Shown here: positions 33,232 through 42,290 of the stretch, piece by piece
How positions within the stretch are numbered: the first letter of the stretch is position 1
How the letters are laid out: each line of letters opens with the position of its first letter
NCBI RefSeq assembly: GCF_004217495.1
Contig: NZ_SHLC01000001.1
Coordinates: forward strand, 3,038,001 to 3,102,000
DNA length: 64,000 bases
Reading direction: 5' to 3'
Source: Microterricola gilva
Lineage (GTDB): Bacteria > Actinomycetota > Actinomycetes > Actinomycetales > Microbacteriaceae
Translations under genes and position numbers: made by a program
The notes under the pieces: model-generated
What the model was told of the DNA's origin: nothing
Seen by the model: the letters and a program-made list of their open reading frames with translations, nothing else
The model's database searches: none

Positions 33232-34806
33232 TTAGCGGATCAGCTTGCTGCCCCAGTAGTCGACGCTGCTCACGTCGAGCTGCGCCGACTTGGCCATGCG
33301 GCTGCCGTCTTCGAAGAATCCGGTCTTGCTGACGGCCAGGGTCATGATGGAGTGGGCCGCCGCATCGCCGAGTTCGTTGAGCGCGGCCGTGCTGAGGTTG
33401 TCCACCGTGTCGCAGGCCTGGTGGTAGCAGGCGTCGTATGGCGCCCCCGCAGTGCCGCCGTAGACGACGGCCTCCTCCGCGGTCTTCAGACCCTCCGCAC
33501 CGCTGAACAGTCCACCGGCGGGAATACCAACGGCGATGAAGGGGCCGTAGTCGGAGCGACCGTCGAAGGCGGTCGGCTCACTGGCGAGTCCCTTGGAGGC
33601 GAAGTAGTCGGTGAAGACCGCCTCGATCTGCGCGGATCCGGGAGGGCCACCGATCCCCTCGGGGTCGGCCGAGCCATCGCCGTCGTAGACGAAGCGCACG
33701 TAGTTTGGCGACCCGAGCATGTCGAAGTTCAGGTTCGCGTAGATCGTCGCCAACTGCACATCGCTGAGGGTGTCGACGTAGTGCGTCGATCCCAGCAGAT
33801 TGTTCTCCTCTGCACCCCAGAACGCGAAACGCAGCTGCTGCTGCGGTTTGATATTGAGGTTCGCCATCTGGATGGCGGTCTCGAGTATCGTGGCCGTTCC
33901 GCTGCCGTTGTCGTTGATGCCCGGTCCGACGAGCACCGAGTCGAGGTGCGCCCCGACGACGACGACCTTGCCTGGATCGCCCCTCTTGGAGTCGGCCAGC
34001 ACATTCGTCGTCGTGCGGGTCTCCGAGATGGTCGAGGTGCTCAGCGCGACGACGGTCGACCCAGCCTGGGAGGCGTCGTAGAGTGCGACACCGTCGGCGT
34101 AGCTCAGGCCGACGACCGGGATCGCTGCCGGAACGCCCAGCGTCACGCCCGCAAGCAGGTCGGTCCGGCCGGGGTTGCCCTCGTTGAAGATTGCGGCGGC
34201 GTCATAGCCGGCAGCTGCGGCGTTGGCGACCTTCACCTCGAAGGTGCATGTGCCGCGCTGGATGAGCGCGACCTCAGGCTCCGTTGCCGAGGCGGGAGTG
34301 AAGTCCTCCGGCAGACATCCGGATGCCGAACTCGGGGTCGGCGTGGCCGGGATCACGACGTTGAGCGTCGGCACGATGGCACCGGTCACCTCACCGTTGC
34401 CCGAATACTCGAGCGTCGACACCTCGTAGTCGGTCGGGGTCGGTGAGACCTGGCTGAGCGAGGCCGGCCCGGTCTCCTCGAAGTACGGGAAGTCGAACGG
34501 CTGCGAGGTGACCGTGTATCCGGCCTTGCGCAGCTGATCGCTGACGTAGGCGGCCGAGGCGTCGAAGCCCGAGGTACCCGATGCGCGCGTTCCACCGTTG
34601 TTGTTCGCGATGCGCTGTAGCGCGCGCTCGTGTTGCAGGATGCCGTTGACCGTCACCGCCTTGAGTAGCTTCTCGGTGCTGCTGCCGCCGTTTCCATTGC
34701 CATTGCCGTTGTTGCCGTTACCGTTGCCCGCCAGTGCCGGGGTTGCCGGAACCAGCACGACCGCGGCCAGCACCAGGCCGGCGAGCGCCATTGCTCTTTT
34801 TTGCAC
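33232..34806 (-). CDS. Secreted M28 aminopeptidase with PA domain
   Basis: A 524-residue exported metallopeptidase. The GTG start is chosen because AAGGAG sits 5-6 bases upstream and the signal peptide then begins VQKRAMALAGLVLAAVVLV, ending at ATPALA. A low-complexity Asn-Gly run follows (NGNNGNGNGNGG). The protease-associated domain (PEVALIQRGTCTFEVKVANA) is nested before the catalytic domain. Zinc and catalytic residues: His in VVGAHLDSV, Asp in GINDNGSG, Glu pair in WGAEENNLLGS, Asp in NLNFDMLGS and His in CYHQACD. All are present, as in the Streptomyces griseus aminopeptidase family. It should release N-terminal amino acids from peptides outside the cell. Confidence 0.93.
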   Translation of the reverse strand: MQKRAMALAGLVLAAVVLVPATPALAGNGNGNNGNGNGNGGSSTEKLLKAVTVNGILQHERALQRIANNNGGTRASGTSGFDASAAYVSDQLRKAGYTVTSQPFDFPYFEETGPASLSQVSPTPTDYEVSTLEYSGNGEVTGAIVPTLNVVIPATPTPSSASGCLPEDFTPASATEPEVALIQRGTCTFEVKVANAAAAGYDAAAIFNEGNPGRTDLLAGVTLGVPAAIPVVGLSYADGVALYDASQAGSTVVALSTSTISETRTTTNVLADSKRGDPGKVVVVGAHLDSVLVGPGINDNGSGTATILETAIQMANLNIKPQQQLRFAFWGAEENNLLGSTHYVDTLSDVQLATIYANLNFDMLGSPNYVRFVYDGDGSADPEGIGGPPGSAQIEAVFTDYFASKGLASEPTAFDGRSDYGPFIAVGIPAGGLFSGAEGLKTAEEAVVYGGTAGAPYDACYHQACDTVDNLSTAALNELGDAAAHSIMTLAVSKTGFFEDGSRMAKSAQLDVSSVDYWGSKLIR

Positions 34807-34981
34807 GATGTCTCCTTCGAGATGCGGCCCCTGTTTGGGGCACGTGTACGAGGGTCGCGTACGCCGACCGCCGACGGTGAGCCTCTTTACCAAATCGTTA
34901 TATTTGAGATGGCGCCTGGCGCCGGTGCCACACCGGGATCGAAGTGATGGCACAGTGGTCAGAGACAGTGAGGAGCACAGG

Positions 34982-35998
34982 ATGTCGCAGCAGAACACCG
35001 CACCAGCCACCGTTGGCGCAGCGATCCCGAGCAGCATGCGGGCGGCCGTGATCAGCGAACTCGGCCCGGCAGAGCTGCTGCACATCGCCGAGGTGCCCGT
35101 CCCCGTTCGCATCAGCGACGAGGTGCTCGTGCGCGTCGTGGCCGCGGCGGTCAACCCCATCGATGCGAAGACCAGGGCCGGCCGCGGGGTCTCCGCCGCC
35201 ATCACCGCGTATCCGCAGATTCTCGGCCTCGACTTCGCCGGTGTCATCGAGCAGGTGCCGTACGCCGCGCACCCGCTTCAGCCGGGCGACGCCGTCTACG
35301 GCATGGGCCGCGTGCCGCGTGCGAGTGGCAGCTACGCCGAGTACATCACGGTGTCCTCGATGAGCGTCGCGCCGAAGCCGGCGACCCTCAGCTTCGCCGA
35401 GGCCGCCGCCGTCCCCGTCGCCGCGCTCACCGCGTGGGGAATGGTCGTCGAGGTCGCGAAGGCGCACCAGGGCCAGCGGATGCTCGTGCACGCCGGCGCG
35501 GGCGGAGTCGGCCATTTCGCCGTGCAGTTCGCCCGCTTCTTCGGTGCGACCGTGATCGCGACCTGCTCGGCCGAGAACGCCGACTTCGTGCGCGGGCTCG
35601 GCGCCGACACCGTCATCGACTACCGCAGCGAGCGCTTCGAAGACGTCGTGAGCGACGTCGACGTCGTGATCGACCTGATCGGCAACGTGCACGCAGACAC
35701 CGGCACCCGCTCGCTCGACGTGCTCCGCCCCGGCGGTCTGCTCGTCAACGCACCGACGGGCAGCTGGCCGAGCATGGTCGCGGATGCCGCAGCACGCGGC
35801 ATCCGCGCCACCGGATTCAACACCTCCCCGGACGCACGGACGCTCGCCGTGATCACGCGGCTGATCGAGCAGGGCCAGGTGCGCCCGCACGTCGACCGCG
35901 TGTTCCCCCTGGCGGAGGCCACCGAAGCCCACCGCGTGCAGGAGGGCGGCCACGTGCGCGGCAAGCTCGTCCTGCAGGTCGACGACACTCTCCAGTGA
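34982..35998 (+). CDS. Quinone-oxidoreductase-like NADP-dependent reductase
   Basis: A 338-residue medium-chain dehydrogenase without the structural zinc cysteines, start preceded by GAGGAG. Seen: N-terminal GroES-like fold with VVAAAVNPIDAKTRAG and LGLDFAGVIE, nucleotide motif VHAGAGGVGHFAVQFAR, and the C-terminal VFPLAEATEAHRVQEGGHVRGKLVL typical of the QOR/zeta-crystallin group. It probably reduces quinones or enones with NADPH. Its stop overlaps the photolyase start (GTGA), so the two are cotranscribed. An inverted repeat GTGCCA...TGGCAC stands in the upstream gap. Confidence 0.88.
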   Translation: MSQQNTAPATVGAAIPSSMRAAVISELGPAELLHIAEVPVPVRISDEVLVRVVAAAVNPIDAKTRAGRGVSAAITAYPQILGLDFAGVIEQVPYAAHPLQPGDAVYGMGRVPRASGSYAEYITVSSMSVAPKPATLSFAEAAAVPVAALTAWGMVVEVAKAHQGQRMLVHAGAGGVGHFAVQFARFFGATVIATCSAENADFVRGLGADTVIDYRSERFEDVVSDVDVVIDLIGNVHADTGTRSLDVLRPGGLLVNAPTGSWPSMVADAAARGIRATGFNTSPDARTLAVITRLIEQGQVRPHVDRVFPLAEATEAHRVQEGGHVRGKLVLQVDDTLQ

Positions 35999-37413
35999 CC
36001 ACCGCGCCCGCGCTGCTCTGCTTTCGGGATGACCTCCGCCTCGGCGACAACCCGGCGCTCACGGCCGCCATCGACGCCGGCGGCCCCGTGCTCGCCGTCT
36101 ACGTGCTGGACGAGGAATCCGATGGGGTGCGCCCGCTGGGCGCGGCCGCCCGGTGGTGGCTGCACCAGAGCCTGAGCTCGCTCCGCGCCCAGCTCGCGGC
36201 GATCGGAATCCCGCTGCTGCTGCGCCGCGGCAGGGCCGACTCGGTGATCGCCGGTCTCGCGGCCGAGAGCGGCGCGATGTCCGTGTTCTGGAATCGGCGC
36301 TACGGCCTGGCTGAGCGCACCGTCGACGCCGCGCTGAAGTCCGAGCTGCGCGCCGCCGGCGTGACCGCACAGAGCTTCGCCGCCTCCCTGCTGTTTGAAC
36401 CGTGGACGGTGTCGACGGGTTCCGGCGCGCCGTACTCGGTGTTCACCCCGTACTGGCGACGGCTGATCGCGCTGCCCGAACCCCGGCTACCGCTGCCAAC
36501 GCCGGCCGGCCCGGGGGCGGCGGATGCCGCGGCGGCCGCAGGGTTCGCGGCGACGCTGGCCGGCGATGAGCTGGACGCCTGGGAACTGCAGCCGAGCCGC
36601 CCAGACTGGGCAGGCGGCTTGCGCGCGAGCTGGCAACCGGGCGAGGCGTCCGCGTTGCGGTTGCTGCGGGAGTTCCTCGCCGACGCACTCCCCCGTTATG
36701 AGGCGGAGCGCGATGTGCCGGCCGAGCAGGCGACGTCCCGCCTCTCCCCCGCGCTCCGCTGGGGCGAGATCAGCCCGCACACCGTGTGGCACGAGACGGT
36801 GCGGGTGCGCAACGCCGCCGCTGCGGCATCCGGCGGCTCCAGCCCGCTCGCCTCCGCCGCGACCGCATTCCTGCGCCAGCTGGCCTGGCGGGAGTTCGCC
36901 GCCCACGTGAGCTTCCACGCACCGGATCTCGGTCGGGTCAACTGGCGTCGCGAGTTCGACGGCTTCGAGTGGCCGCCGCTCGATTCTGCCGCACTCGGAG
37001 CATGGCAGCGGGGGCGAACGGGGGTTCCCCTGGTCGATGCCGGCATGCGCGAACTGTGGACGACGGGCACCATGCACAACCGGGTGCGCATGGTCGTCGC
37101 CTCCTACCTGTGCAAGAACCTGCTGATCGACTGGCGCCACGGCGAGGAGTGGTTCTGGCAGACCCTCGTCGACGCCGACGCGGCGAGCAATGCGTTCAAC
37201 TGGCAGTGGGTCGCCGGGTCCGGGGCGGATGCCGCGCCCTACTTCCGGGTCTTCAACCCGCTACTGCAGCAGCAGAAGTTCGACCCGCACGGGGAGTACG
37301 TGCGCCGTCACCTGCCCGAGTGGGGAACGCCGGACTACCCGGAACCGCTCGTCGACCTCGCCGAGAGCCGCCGTGCCGCCCTCGCCGCATACGAGCGGCT
37401 CCGGCGCCGCTGA
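35995..37413 (+). CDS. phr: Deoxyribodipyrimidine photolyase
   Basis: A 472-residue FAD-dependent light-driven DNA repair enzyme. The GTG start overlaps the previous stop (GTGA) and gives VTTAPALLCFRDDLRLGDNP, the correct N-terminus of the antenna domain. C-terminal FAD domain: SRLSPALRWGEISPHTVW, LRQLAWREFAAHVSFH, GRTGVPLVDAGMRELWTTG, MHNRVRMVVASYLCKNLLIDW, and ASNAFNWQWVAGSG with FNPLLQQQKFDPHGEYVRR. These match class I CPD photolyases; a cryptochrome-like role cannot be excluded by motifs alone. The aglycone linker between domains contains an Ala-rich stretch. Confidence 0.95.
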   Translation: MTTAPALLCFRDDLRLGDNPALTAAIDAGGPVLAVYVLDEESDGVRPLGAAARWWLHQSLSSLRAQLAAIGIPLLLRRGRADSVIAGLAAESGAMSVFWNRRYGLAERTVDAALKSELRAAGVTAQSFAASLLFEPWTVSTGSGAPYSVFTPYWRRLIALPEPRLPLPTPAGPGAADAAAAAGFAATLAGDELDAWELQPSRPDWAGGLRASWQPGEASALRLLREFLADALPRYEAERDVPAEQATSRLSPALRWGEISPHTVWHETVRVRNAAAAASGGSSPLASAATAFLRQLAWREFAAHVSFHAPDLGRVNWRREFDGFEWPPLDSAALGAWQRGRTGVPLVDAGMRELWTTGTMHNRVRMVVASYLCKNLLIDWRHGEEWFWQTLVDADAASNAFNWQWVAGSGADAAPYFRVFNPLLQQQKFDPHGEYVRRHLPEWGTPDYPEPLVDLAESRRAALAAYERLRRR

Positions 37414-37438
37414 TGTGACGTCGGGGCGCTGGGCGGGG

Positions 37439-38395
37439 TCAGCCGGCGAGGAGCGCCGAGCCGAGCTCGCTGCGGAGGTAGAGCATGCTGTGCCCGTAGC
37501 GCGTAGCGGTGAGCAGCCCGGCATCCCGCAACACCCGCAAGTGCTGGTTGACCGCAGAGGTCGAGACGCCGAAGCGCACCCCCAGCTCGGTGGATGACGC
37601 CGGCTCCGCGAGCGCGATCAGCAGCCGGGCCCGCGTCTCCCCGACGATCGCGGCGAGCGCCGCGGGGTTCTGCACCCGTTCGGCCTCCCACATCGCGCCC
37701 TGCCCGCGGGCCGGATAGAACATCGACGGCGGTTCGGCGGGGTCGACCGGCGCAGAGGCCCGCGTCGTGAACATCGTCGGCACCAGGGTGAGGCCGGCAC
37801 CCCCGATGTGCTCGATACGCTCACGCGGGTCGCGCAGCCGGAGCGAGAGCACACGGCCGTCAAACTCGGCGGTCGGGGCCAGGCCGTTGAGCATCACGGC
37901 GAGGCCGCTCTGCGCGACCTGCCTCCCGCGGTAGACGATGTCGGCCTCGAGGATCGCGCGCATCCGCACCCAGTACGGCGCGAAGCAGGCCGCCCACAGC
38001 CCCTCAAGCGCATCGACGACCCTGGCGATGGCGACGCGCGGCGGTCCGTCGAGCACGGCGGGCATCTCGCCCTGGTGCACGCCGAGAATCTGGCTGACGA
38101 AGCGCTCGCTCGGCATCCGGCGCAGGGCGGCGAGTTCGTCGTCGAGCCGGGTCAGCGGGGAGAGCGGGCGCGGGTTCAGGAAGTCCGGCGTCCAGAGCCG
38201 CTCGTCCACGAGCGCGGTCAGCACCTCGAGGTCGAGTCCGGCCCTGGCCGCCTCGGTGCGGCGCAGCCACGGCAGCTGCAGCGGGTAGCGGGAGGGCTCG
38301 CGCAGGGTGCGCAGCGAGAGGCCGAGCTCGCAGAGCGGCGAGATTCCGAAGCGCACATCGCCGAGGTCGGCGTCGTGCAGCACGTAGCGCAACAT
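37439..38395 (-). CDS. DUF5937-type transcriptional regulator with ArsR-like helix-turn-helix
   Basis: A 318-residue cytoplasmic protein. The N-terminal 230 residues (ISPLCELGLSLRTLREPSRY, WTPDFLNPRPLSPL) match the helical domain often annotated DUF5937. The C-terminal 80 residues form a winged helix: RARLLIALAEPASSTELGVRFGVSTSAVNQHL with LRDAGLLTATRYGHSMLYL (quoted in part). It is divergent from an MFS pump with only 56 bp between starts, so it most likely represses that gene in response to a small molecule. The AT-rich hexamer AATATT in this gap is a possible part of the operator. Confidence 0.82.
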   Translation of the reverse strand: MLRYVLHDADLGDVRFGISPLCELGLSLRTLREPSRYPLQLPWLRRTEAARAGLDLEVLTALVDERLWTPDFLNPRPLSPLTRLDDELAALRRMPSERFVSQILGVHQGEMPAVLDGPPRVAIARVVDALEGLWAACFAPYWVRMRAILEADIVYRGRQVAQSGLAVMLNGLAPTAEFDGRVLSLRLRDPRERIEHIGGAGLTLVPTMFTTRASAPVDPAEPPSMFYPARGQGAMWEAERVQNPAALAAIVGETRARLLIALAEPASSTELGVRFGVSTSAVNQHLRVLRDAGLLTATRYGHSMLYLRSELGSALLAG

Positions 38396-38451
38396 GAAGC
38401 CCCAAGCTACATCAATATTCGCCGCGATGCCGCGAGTGCGAGAAATGGACC

Positions 38452-39921
38452 ATGAGCACGAACGCCAGCCCCGAGACCGACGGCATCGAGACGATCCCCG
38501 GCGGCTCCCCGAACTCCGGCCCGGATTCCACTGCGGATGCCGGGGCGGCAGCCGCCGACCGCGCCCAGCGCCCGGCCGGCATCCGCGGCGCCCTCGCCGA
38601 CCCGGTGCTGCGGGTCCTGGCCGGCGCCACGATCGTCTCCACGGTCGGCCGTGGCATCTTCTACACCCTCACCGTGCTCTACTTCACGCACTTCGTCGGG
38701 CTGAGCGCGACCGAGATCGCCGTGATCCTCGGCGTCTCGGCCGGCGTCGGGGTGCTCACCTCCTACGCGGGCGGGCACTATGCCGACCGCTTCTCCGCGC
38801 GCCGCATGCTCGTGGTCTTCGTGGCCCTCGAGGGGGTCGCGATGGCGGCCTACCCCTTCGCGAGCGACTTCACCGCGGCCCTCATCCTCGCCACCCTGGC
38901 TACCGGCCTGAACCGGGCGGCGAACTCCACCCGCTCGGCCATCATCGCCCGCGCCTTTGACGCCGAGCACCGGGTGCACACCCGCGCCGTGCTGCGGACC
39001 ATCACCAACGTCGGCATCGCGGCGGGCGGCGCGATCGGCGGCATCGCACTCCTCGCCGGCACGATGGAGGCTTATCGTGGGCTGATGATCGCCGCCGGTG
39101 TGATCTACCTGCTCAGCACGGTGCAGTTGCTGCGGCTGCCTGCCCGCGTTGATGCCCCGCCGCGCGCCGTGCGCATCACCCTGGAGCCGGACGCGGACAC
39201 CGCCGCGCACGCCGCAGCCGACATCGCCGAGGCGCGCGTCGCCGCGGAGGAGGCCGCCGCGGCATCCGCGCGCTCGCCATTCCGCGACCGGCGCTACATC
39301 GCGCTCACCGTGCTCTCCGGCGTCTTCGGCATGCAGTTCGCGCTCGGCGAGATCGGGGTGCCGCTGTGGATCGCGCACAACACCGCCGCGCCGGACGTGA
39401 TGGTGTCGGTCAGCCTCATCATCAACACCCTCGTGGTGATCGCGCTGCAGATTCCGCTCTCGCGCGGCACCGACGACATCCGCAGGGCCGGCCGCTCCGT
39501 GCTGCTCGCCGGCGCGCTCATGGTGCTCGCCTGCGCCCTCTACGCGGCGTCGGCCGGGGAACCGGATGCCGCGGGCGGCGGTATCGACGCTGCCATCGCG
39601 GTGGCGATCGCCCTGCTCGTGGCCGGCGCCCTCACCCACGCACTGGCCGAGATCCTCTCGCAGGCCGGGACGTGGGGGCTCAGCTTCGAGCTCGCCGATC
39701 CGCGGCGCGCCGGCGCCTACCAGGGCATGTTCGGCATGGGCTTCTCGCTCGGCGCGATGTGCGCGCCGCTCGTGATCACGGCGACGGCGCTGCAACTCGG
39801 CACGCTCGGCTGGGCGATCCTCGCCGTGCTGTTCGCGGCGTCATCCGCCGGCATCTGGCTGATCGCCCATCGCGCCGCCCCACCGTCACAACCTTCGGTT
39901 AGAGGGCGCGCTCGAGCGTGA
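38452..39921 (+). CDS. MFS transporter (drug efflux-like)
   Basis: A 489-residue membrane protein with about 12 helices. The loop between helices 2 and 3 reads AGGHYADRFSARRMLV, the MFS signature. Helix 4-5 region contains GLNRAANSTRSAIIARAF. A long cytoplasmic Ala/Glu/Asp-rich loop joins the two halves (DIAEARVAAEEAAAASA). Divergent regulator upstream suggests inducible export. The last 23 bp overlap the 3' end of the convergent acetyltransferase gene. The first 40 residues are Pro/Ser/Ala-rich and probably disordered. Confidence 0.9.
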   Translation: MSTNASPETDGIETIPGGSPNSGPDSTADAGAAAADRAQRPAGIRGALADPVLRVLAGATIVSTVGRGIFYTLTVLYFTHFVGLSATEIAVILGVSAGVGVLTSYAGGHYADRFSARRMLVVFVALEGVAMAAYPFASDFTAALILATLATGLNRAANSTRSAIIARAFDAEHRVHTRAVLRTITNVGIAAGGAIGGIALLAGTMEAYRGLMIAAGVIYLLSTVQLLRLPARVDAPPRAVRITLEPDADTAAHAAADIAEARVAAEEAAAASARSPFRDRRYIALTVLSGVFGMQFALGEIGVPLWIAHNTAAPDVMVSVSLIINTLVVIALQIPLSRGTDDIRRAGRSVLLAGALMVLACALYAASAGEPDAAGGGIDAAIAVAIALLVAGALTHALAEILSQAGTWGLSFELADPRRAGAYQGMFGMGFSLGAMCAPLVITATALQLGTLGWAILAVLFAASSAGIWLIAHRAAPPSQPSVRGRARA

Positions 39922-40447
39922 AGTCGTTCTCGTAGACGCCACCGAGCAGGAACCGCTTGCGACCGACCGTGGCGAAACCGTGCTTCTCGTAGAAGCGGAT
40001 CGCCCGCGCGTTCTGCTCGTTGACGCCGAGCCAGGCACCGGCGGCACCGCGCTCGCCGGCGGCCTCGAGCGTCGCCGCCATCAGCGCGGACGCCGTGCCG
40101 GCGCCGTGCGCCTCGGCCCTCACGTAGCACTTGCTGAGCTCGACGGTCGGGCGGATGCCGAGGGCTCCGGCCACGTCGGGGTCGCTCGGTTCACCGAACA
40201 CCAGCAGCGTGTAGCCGACGGCGAGGCCATCCTGCTCGGCGACGAGCACCAGCTTCGCCGGGTCACTGAGATACTCCCCGAATCGCGCCTCAGAGAGCAC
40301 GTCGCGCAGGAACTCGGCGATCGCCGCCTCGGTGGTCTGCGGCGGGCAGGCGAGGCGGAACGTCGCGGCGGCCAGGGTGGCGAGCGCCGCGGCATCGGCC
40401 GGCCCGGCGGTGCGAACGGCCACGACGGAACTGCTGGCTGCTGTCAT
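39899..40447 (-). CDS. GNAT-family N-acetyltransferase
   Basis: A 182-residue acetyltransferase starting MTAASSSVVAVRTAGPADAA; a 22-codon upstream extension would enter the adjacent terminator and is rejected. Acetyl-CoA motif A appears as LSKCYVRAEAHGAGTASALM (R-x-x-G-x-G/A-like) and motif B as NEQNARAIRFYEKHGFATVG. RimI-like amino-acid or small-molecule acetylation is possible, the substrate is unknown. The 3' end overlaps the convergent MFS gene. Confidence 0.88.
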   Translation of the reverse strand: MTAASSSVVAVRTAGPADAAALATLAAATFRLACPPQTTEAAIAEFLRDVLSEARFGEYLSDPAKLVLVAEQDGLAVGYTLLVFGEPSDPDVAGALGIRPTVELSKCYVRAEAHGAGTASALMAATLEAAGERGAAGAWLGVNEQNARAIRFYEKHGFATVGRKRFLLGGVYENDFTLERAL

Positions 40448-40484
40448 CGCACCAGCATAGGGTCGCCCAGGAGTCGTGCAAAAA

Positions 40485-40541
40485 CGCAGGAGCAGAGCGC
40501 CGCGGGCCGCCATATCGGCCCGGTAACGCTCTGCTCCTGCG
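40485..40541 (-). terminator. Strong intrinsic terminator of the aceA-aceB operon
   Basis: A perfect 15-bp inverted repeat, CGCAGGAGCAGAGCG at 40485-40499 and its complement at 40527-40541, enclosing a second perfect 7-bp stem (40503-40509 with 40516-40522) and a 6-base loop. On the minus strand the stem is followed at once by TTTTT (complement of 40480-40484). It lies 18 bp beyond the aceB stop. Confidence 0.85.
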
Positions 40542-40559
40542 CTTTCTCGGTGGACCGCC

Positions 40560-42263
40560 CTAGAAGTAGCGGGCGTACGCCCCCACCGTCAGGAACGCCG
40601 GGAACTCCGGCTCAAGCGCGACGGACGTGAAGACCTCGATGGCGTCGTCGAAGCGGTCGCCGTCGAAGCGGTCGAGCCCGGCCGTCACCTGCGCGAGCAC
40701 CGAGTGCGCCCACTCGGCGTCGATGCGCCGCCCCTCGGCCGTGACCGTGTTCTCGTTCACCCACTGCCACACCTGGGAGCGGGAGATCTCGGCCGTCGCC
40801 GCGTCCTCCATCAGGTTGTCGATGGCGACGGCGCCGATGCCGCGCAGCCACGACTCGATGTAACGCAGCGCGATCCCGATGTTGTCGGCGACGCCGGCCT
40901 CCGTCACCTGCCCGCCCGCCCAGCCGATGTCGAGCAGCTGGGCCGCCGTCACCTGCACCTCGTCACGCGTGCGGTGCAACTGTTCCGTTGCACCCTGCGG
41001 CCCCGACCGGAACGCCGCATCGAACTCGGCGCGCGCCGTTGGAATCAGGTCAGGGTGCGCGACCCAGGTGCCGTCGAAGCCGTCGGCGGCCTCGCGCCGC
41101 TTGTCTGCGGCGACCTGCTCCAGCGCACGCGCGGTGACCTCTGGATCACGCCGGTTCGGGATGAACGCACTCATGCCTCCGATGGCATATGCCCCGCGAC
41201 GGTGGCAGGTCGAGACGAGCAGCTCGGTGTACGCCCGCATGAACGGCACGGTCATCGTGATGTGTTTGCGGTCGGGCAGCACGAAGCGCCGTCCCCGCGA
41301 GCGGAAGGCCTTGATGATCGAGAAGATGTAGTCCCAGCGCCCGGCGTTCAACCCGGCGCAGTGCTCGCGCAGCTCGTAGAGGATCTCCTCCATCTCGAGT
41401 GCCGCCTGGATGGTCTCGATCAGCACGGTGGCCCGGATGGTGCCCCGGTCGATGCCGATGTAGGCCTGGGCGAAGACGAAGATGTCATTCCACAGACGCG
41501 CCTCGAGGTGGCTCTCGAGCTTCGGCAGGTAGAAGTAGGGTCCACTGCCGAGCTCGATCAGTCGGGTCGCGTTGTGGAAGAAGTAGAGCCCGAAGTCGAC
41601 GAGGCTGCCTGAGGCGTTCATCGTGCGCCCGGTCCGGTCGCGGAAGCGCAGGTGCTTCTCCTCCAGGTGCCAGCCGCGCGGGCGCATCACGATCGTCGGG
41701 GTGTCCGGGCCCGCGATGTCGTGCGTGACCGCGTACTCCTTACCCTCCGTGCTGGTGAAGTGGAGCTGTCCGCTCAGTGCGTCCAGCAGGGTCAGCTGTC
41801 CCTCGATCACGTTCTGCCACGTCGGGCTTGTGGCGTCCTCCTGGTCGGCGAGCCAGACCTTCGCGCCGGAGTTCAGCGCGTTGATCGCCATCTTGCGATC
41901 GGTCGGTCCGGTGATCTCGACCCGCCGGTCTTCGAGGCCGGGCCCGGCGCCCGCGACCCGCCAACTCGTATCCGCACGGATGTGTGCCGTCTCCGCGAGG
42001 AAGCCCGGGTTGCGGCCCTGCGCCGCGTCGACCCTGTTGCGCAGCCGGGCGGCGAGCCGGTCGTGGCGGATGCCGGCGAAGCGGTCGTGCAGAGCGGCGA
42101 GGAAGTCCAGTGCCTCCGGCGTGAGGATCTCGTCGTAGCGCGGCCCGAGCGCCGCCGAGACCTCGATGCGCGGTTCGTACGCCGGGAAAGCCCCGCCGGG
42201 GACTGTGGGGGTCGCTGCCGTCGTGGGCCGCGGCTCTGCAAATGTTGTCGCTGTCGTGTTCAT
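40560..42263 (-). CDS. aceB: Malate synthase A
   Basis: A 567-residue enzyme condensing glyoxylate with acetyl-CoA to malate, second step of the glyoxylate shunt. MRPRGWHLEEKHLRF holds the catalytic Arg, LPKLESHLEARLW the metal-side residues, TIRATVLIETIQAALEMEEI the Glu region, and NLMEDAATAEISRSQVWQW the catalytic Asp. Length matches the A isoform rather than the longer G isoform. AAGGAGA precedes the ATG. It follows aceA by 27 bp, so both are one operon, ended by a strong terminator. The N-terminal 20 residues are Thr/Pro-rich and variable. Confidence 0.96.
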   Translation of the reverse strand: MNTTATTFAEPRPTTAATPTVPGGAFPAYEPRIEVSAALGPRYDEILTPEALDFLAALHDRFAGIRHDRLAARLRNRVDAAQGRNPGFLAETAHIRADTSWRVAGAGPGLEDRRVEITGPTDRKMAINALNSGAKVWLADQEDATSPTWQNVIEGQLTLLDALSGQLHFTSTEGKEYAVTHDIAGPDTPTIVMRPRGWHLEEKHLRFRDRTGRTMNASGSLVDFGLYFFHNATRLIELGSGPYFYLPKLESHLEARLWNDIFVFAQAYIGIDRGTIRATVLIETIQAALEMEEILYELREHCAGLNAGRWDYIFSIIKAFRSRGRRFVLPDRKHITMTVPFMRAYTELLVSTCHRRGAYAIGGMSAFIPNRRDPEVTARALEQVAADKRREAADGFDGTWVAHPDLIPTARAEFDAAFRSGPQGATEQLHRTRDEVQVTAAQLLDIGWAGGQVTEAGVADNIGIALRYIESWLRGIGAVAIDNLMEDAATAEISRSQVWQWVNENTVTAEGRRIDAEWAHSVLAQVTAGLDRFDGDRFDDAIEVFTSVALEPEFPAFLTVGAYARYF

Positions 42264-42290
42264 GGTCGTGTCTCCTTGCGTGGCGAAAAA

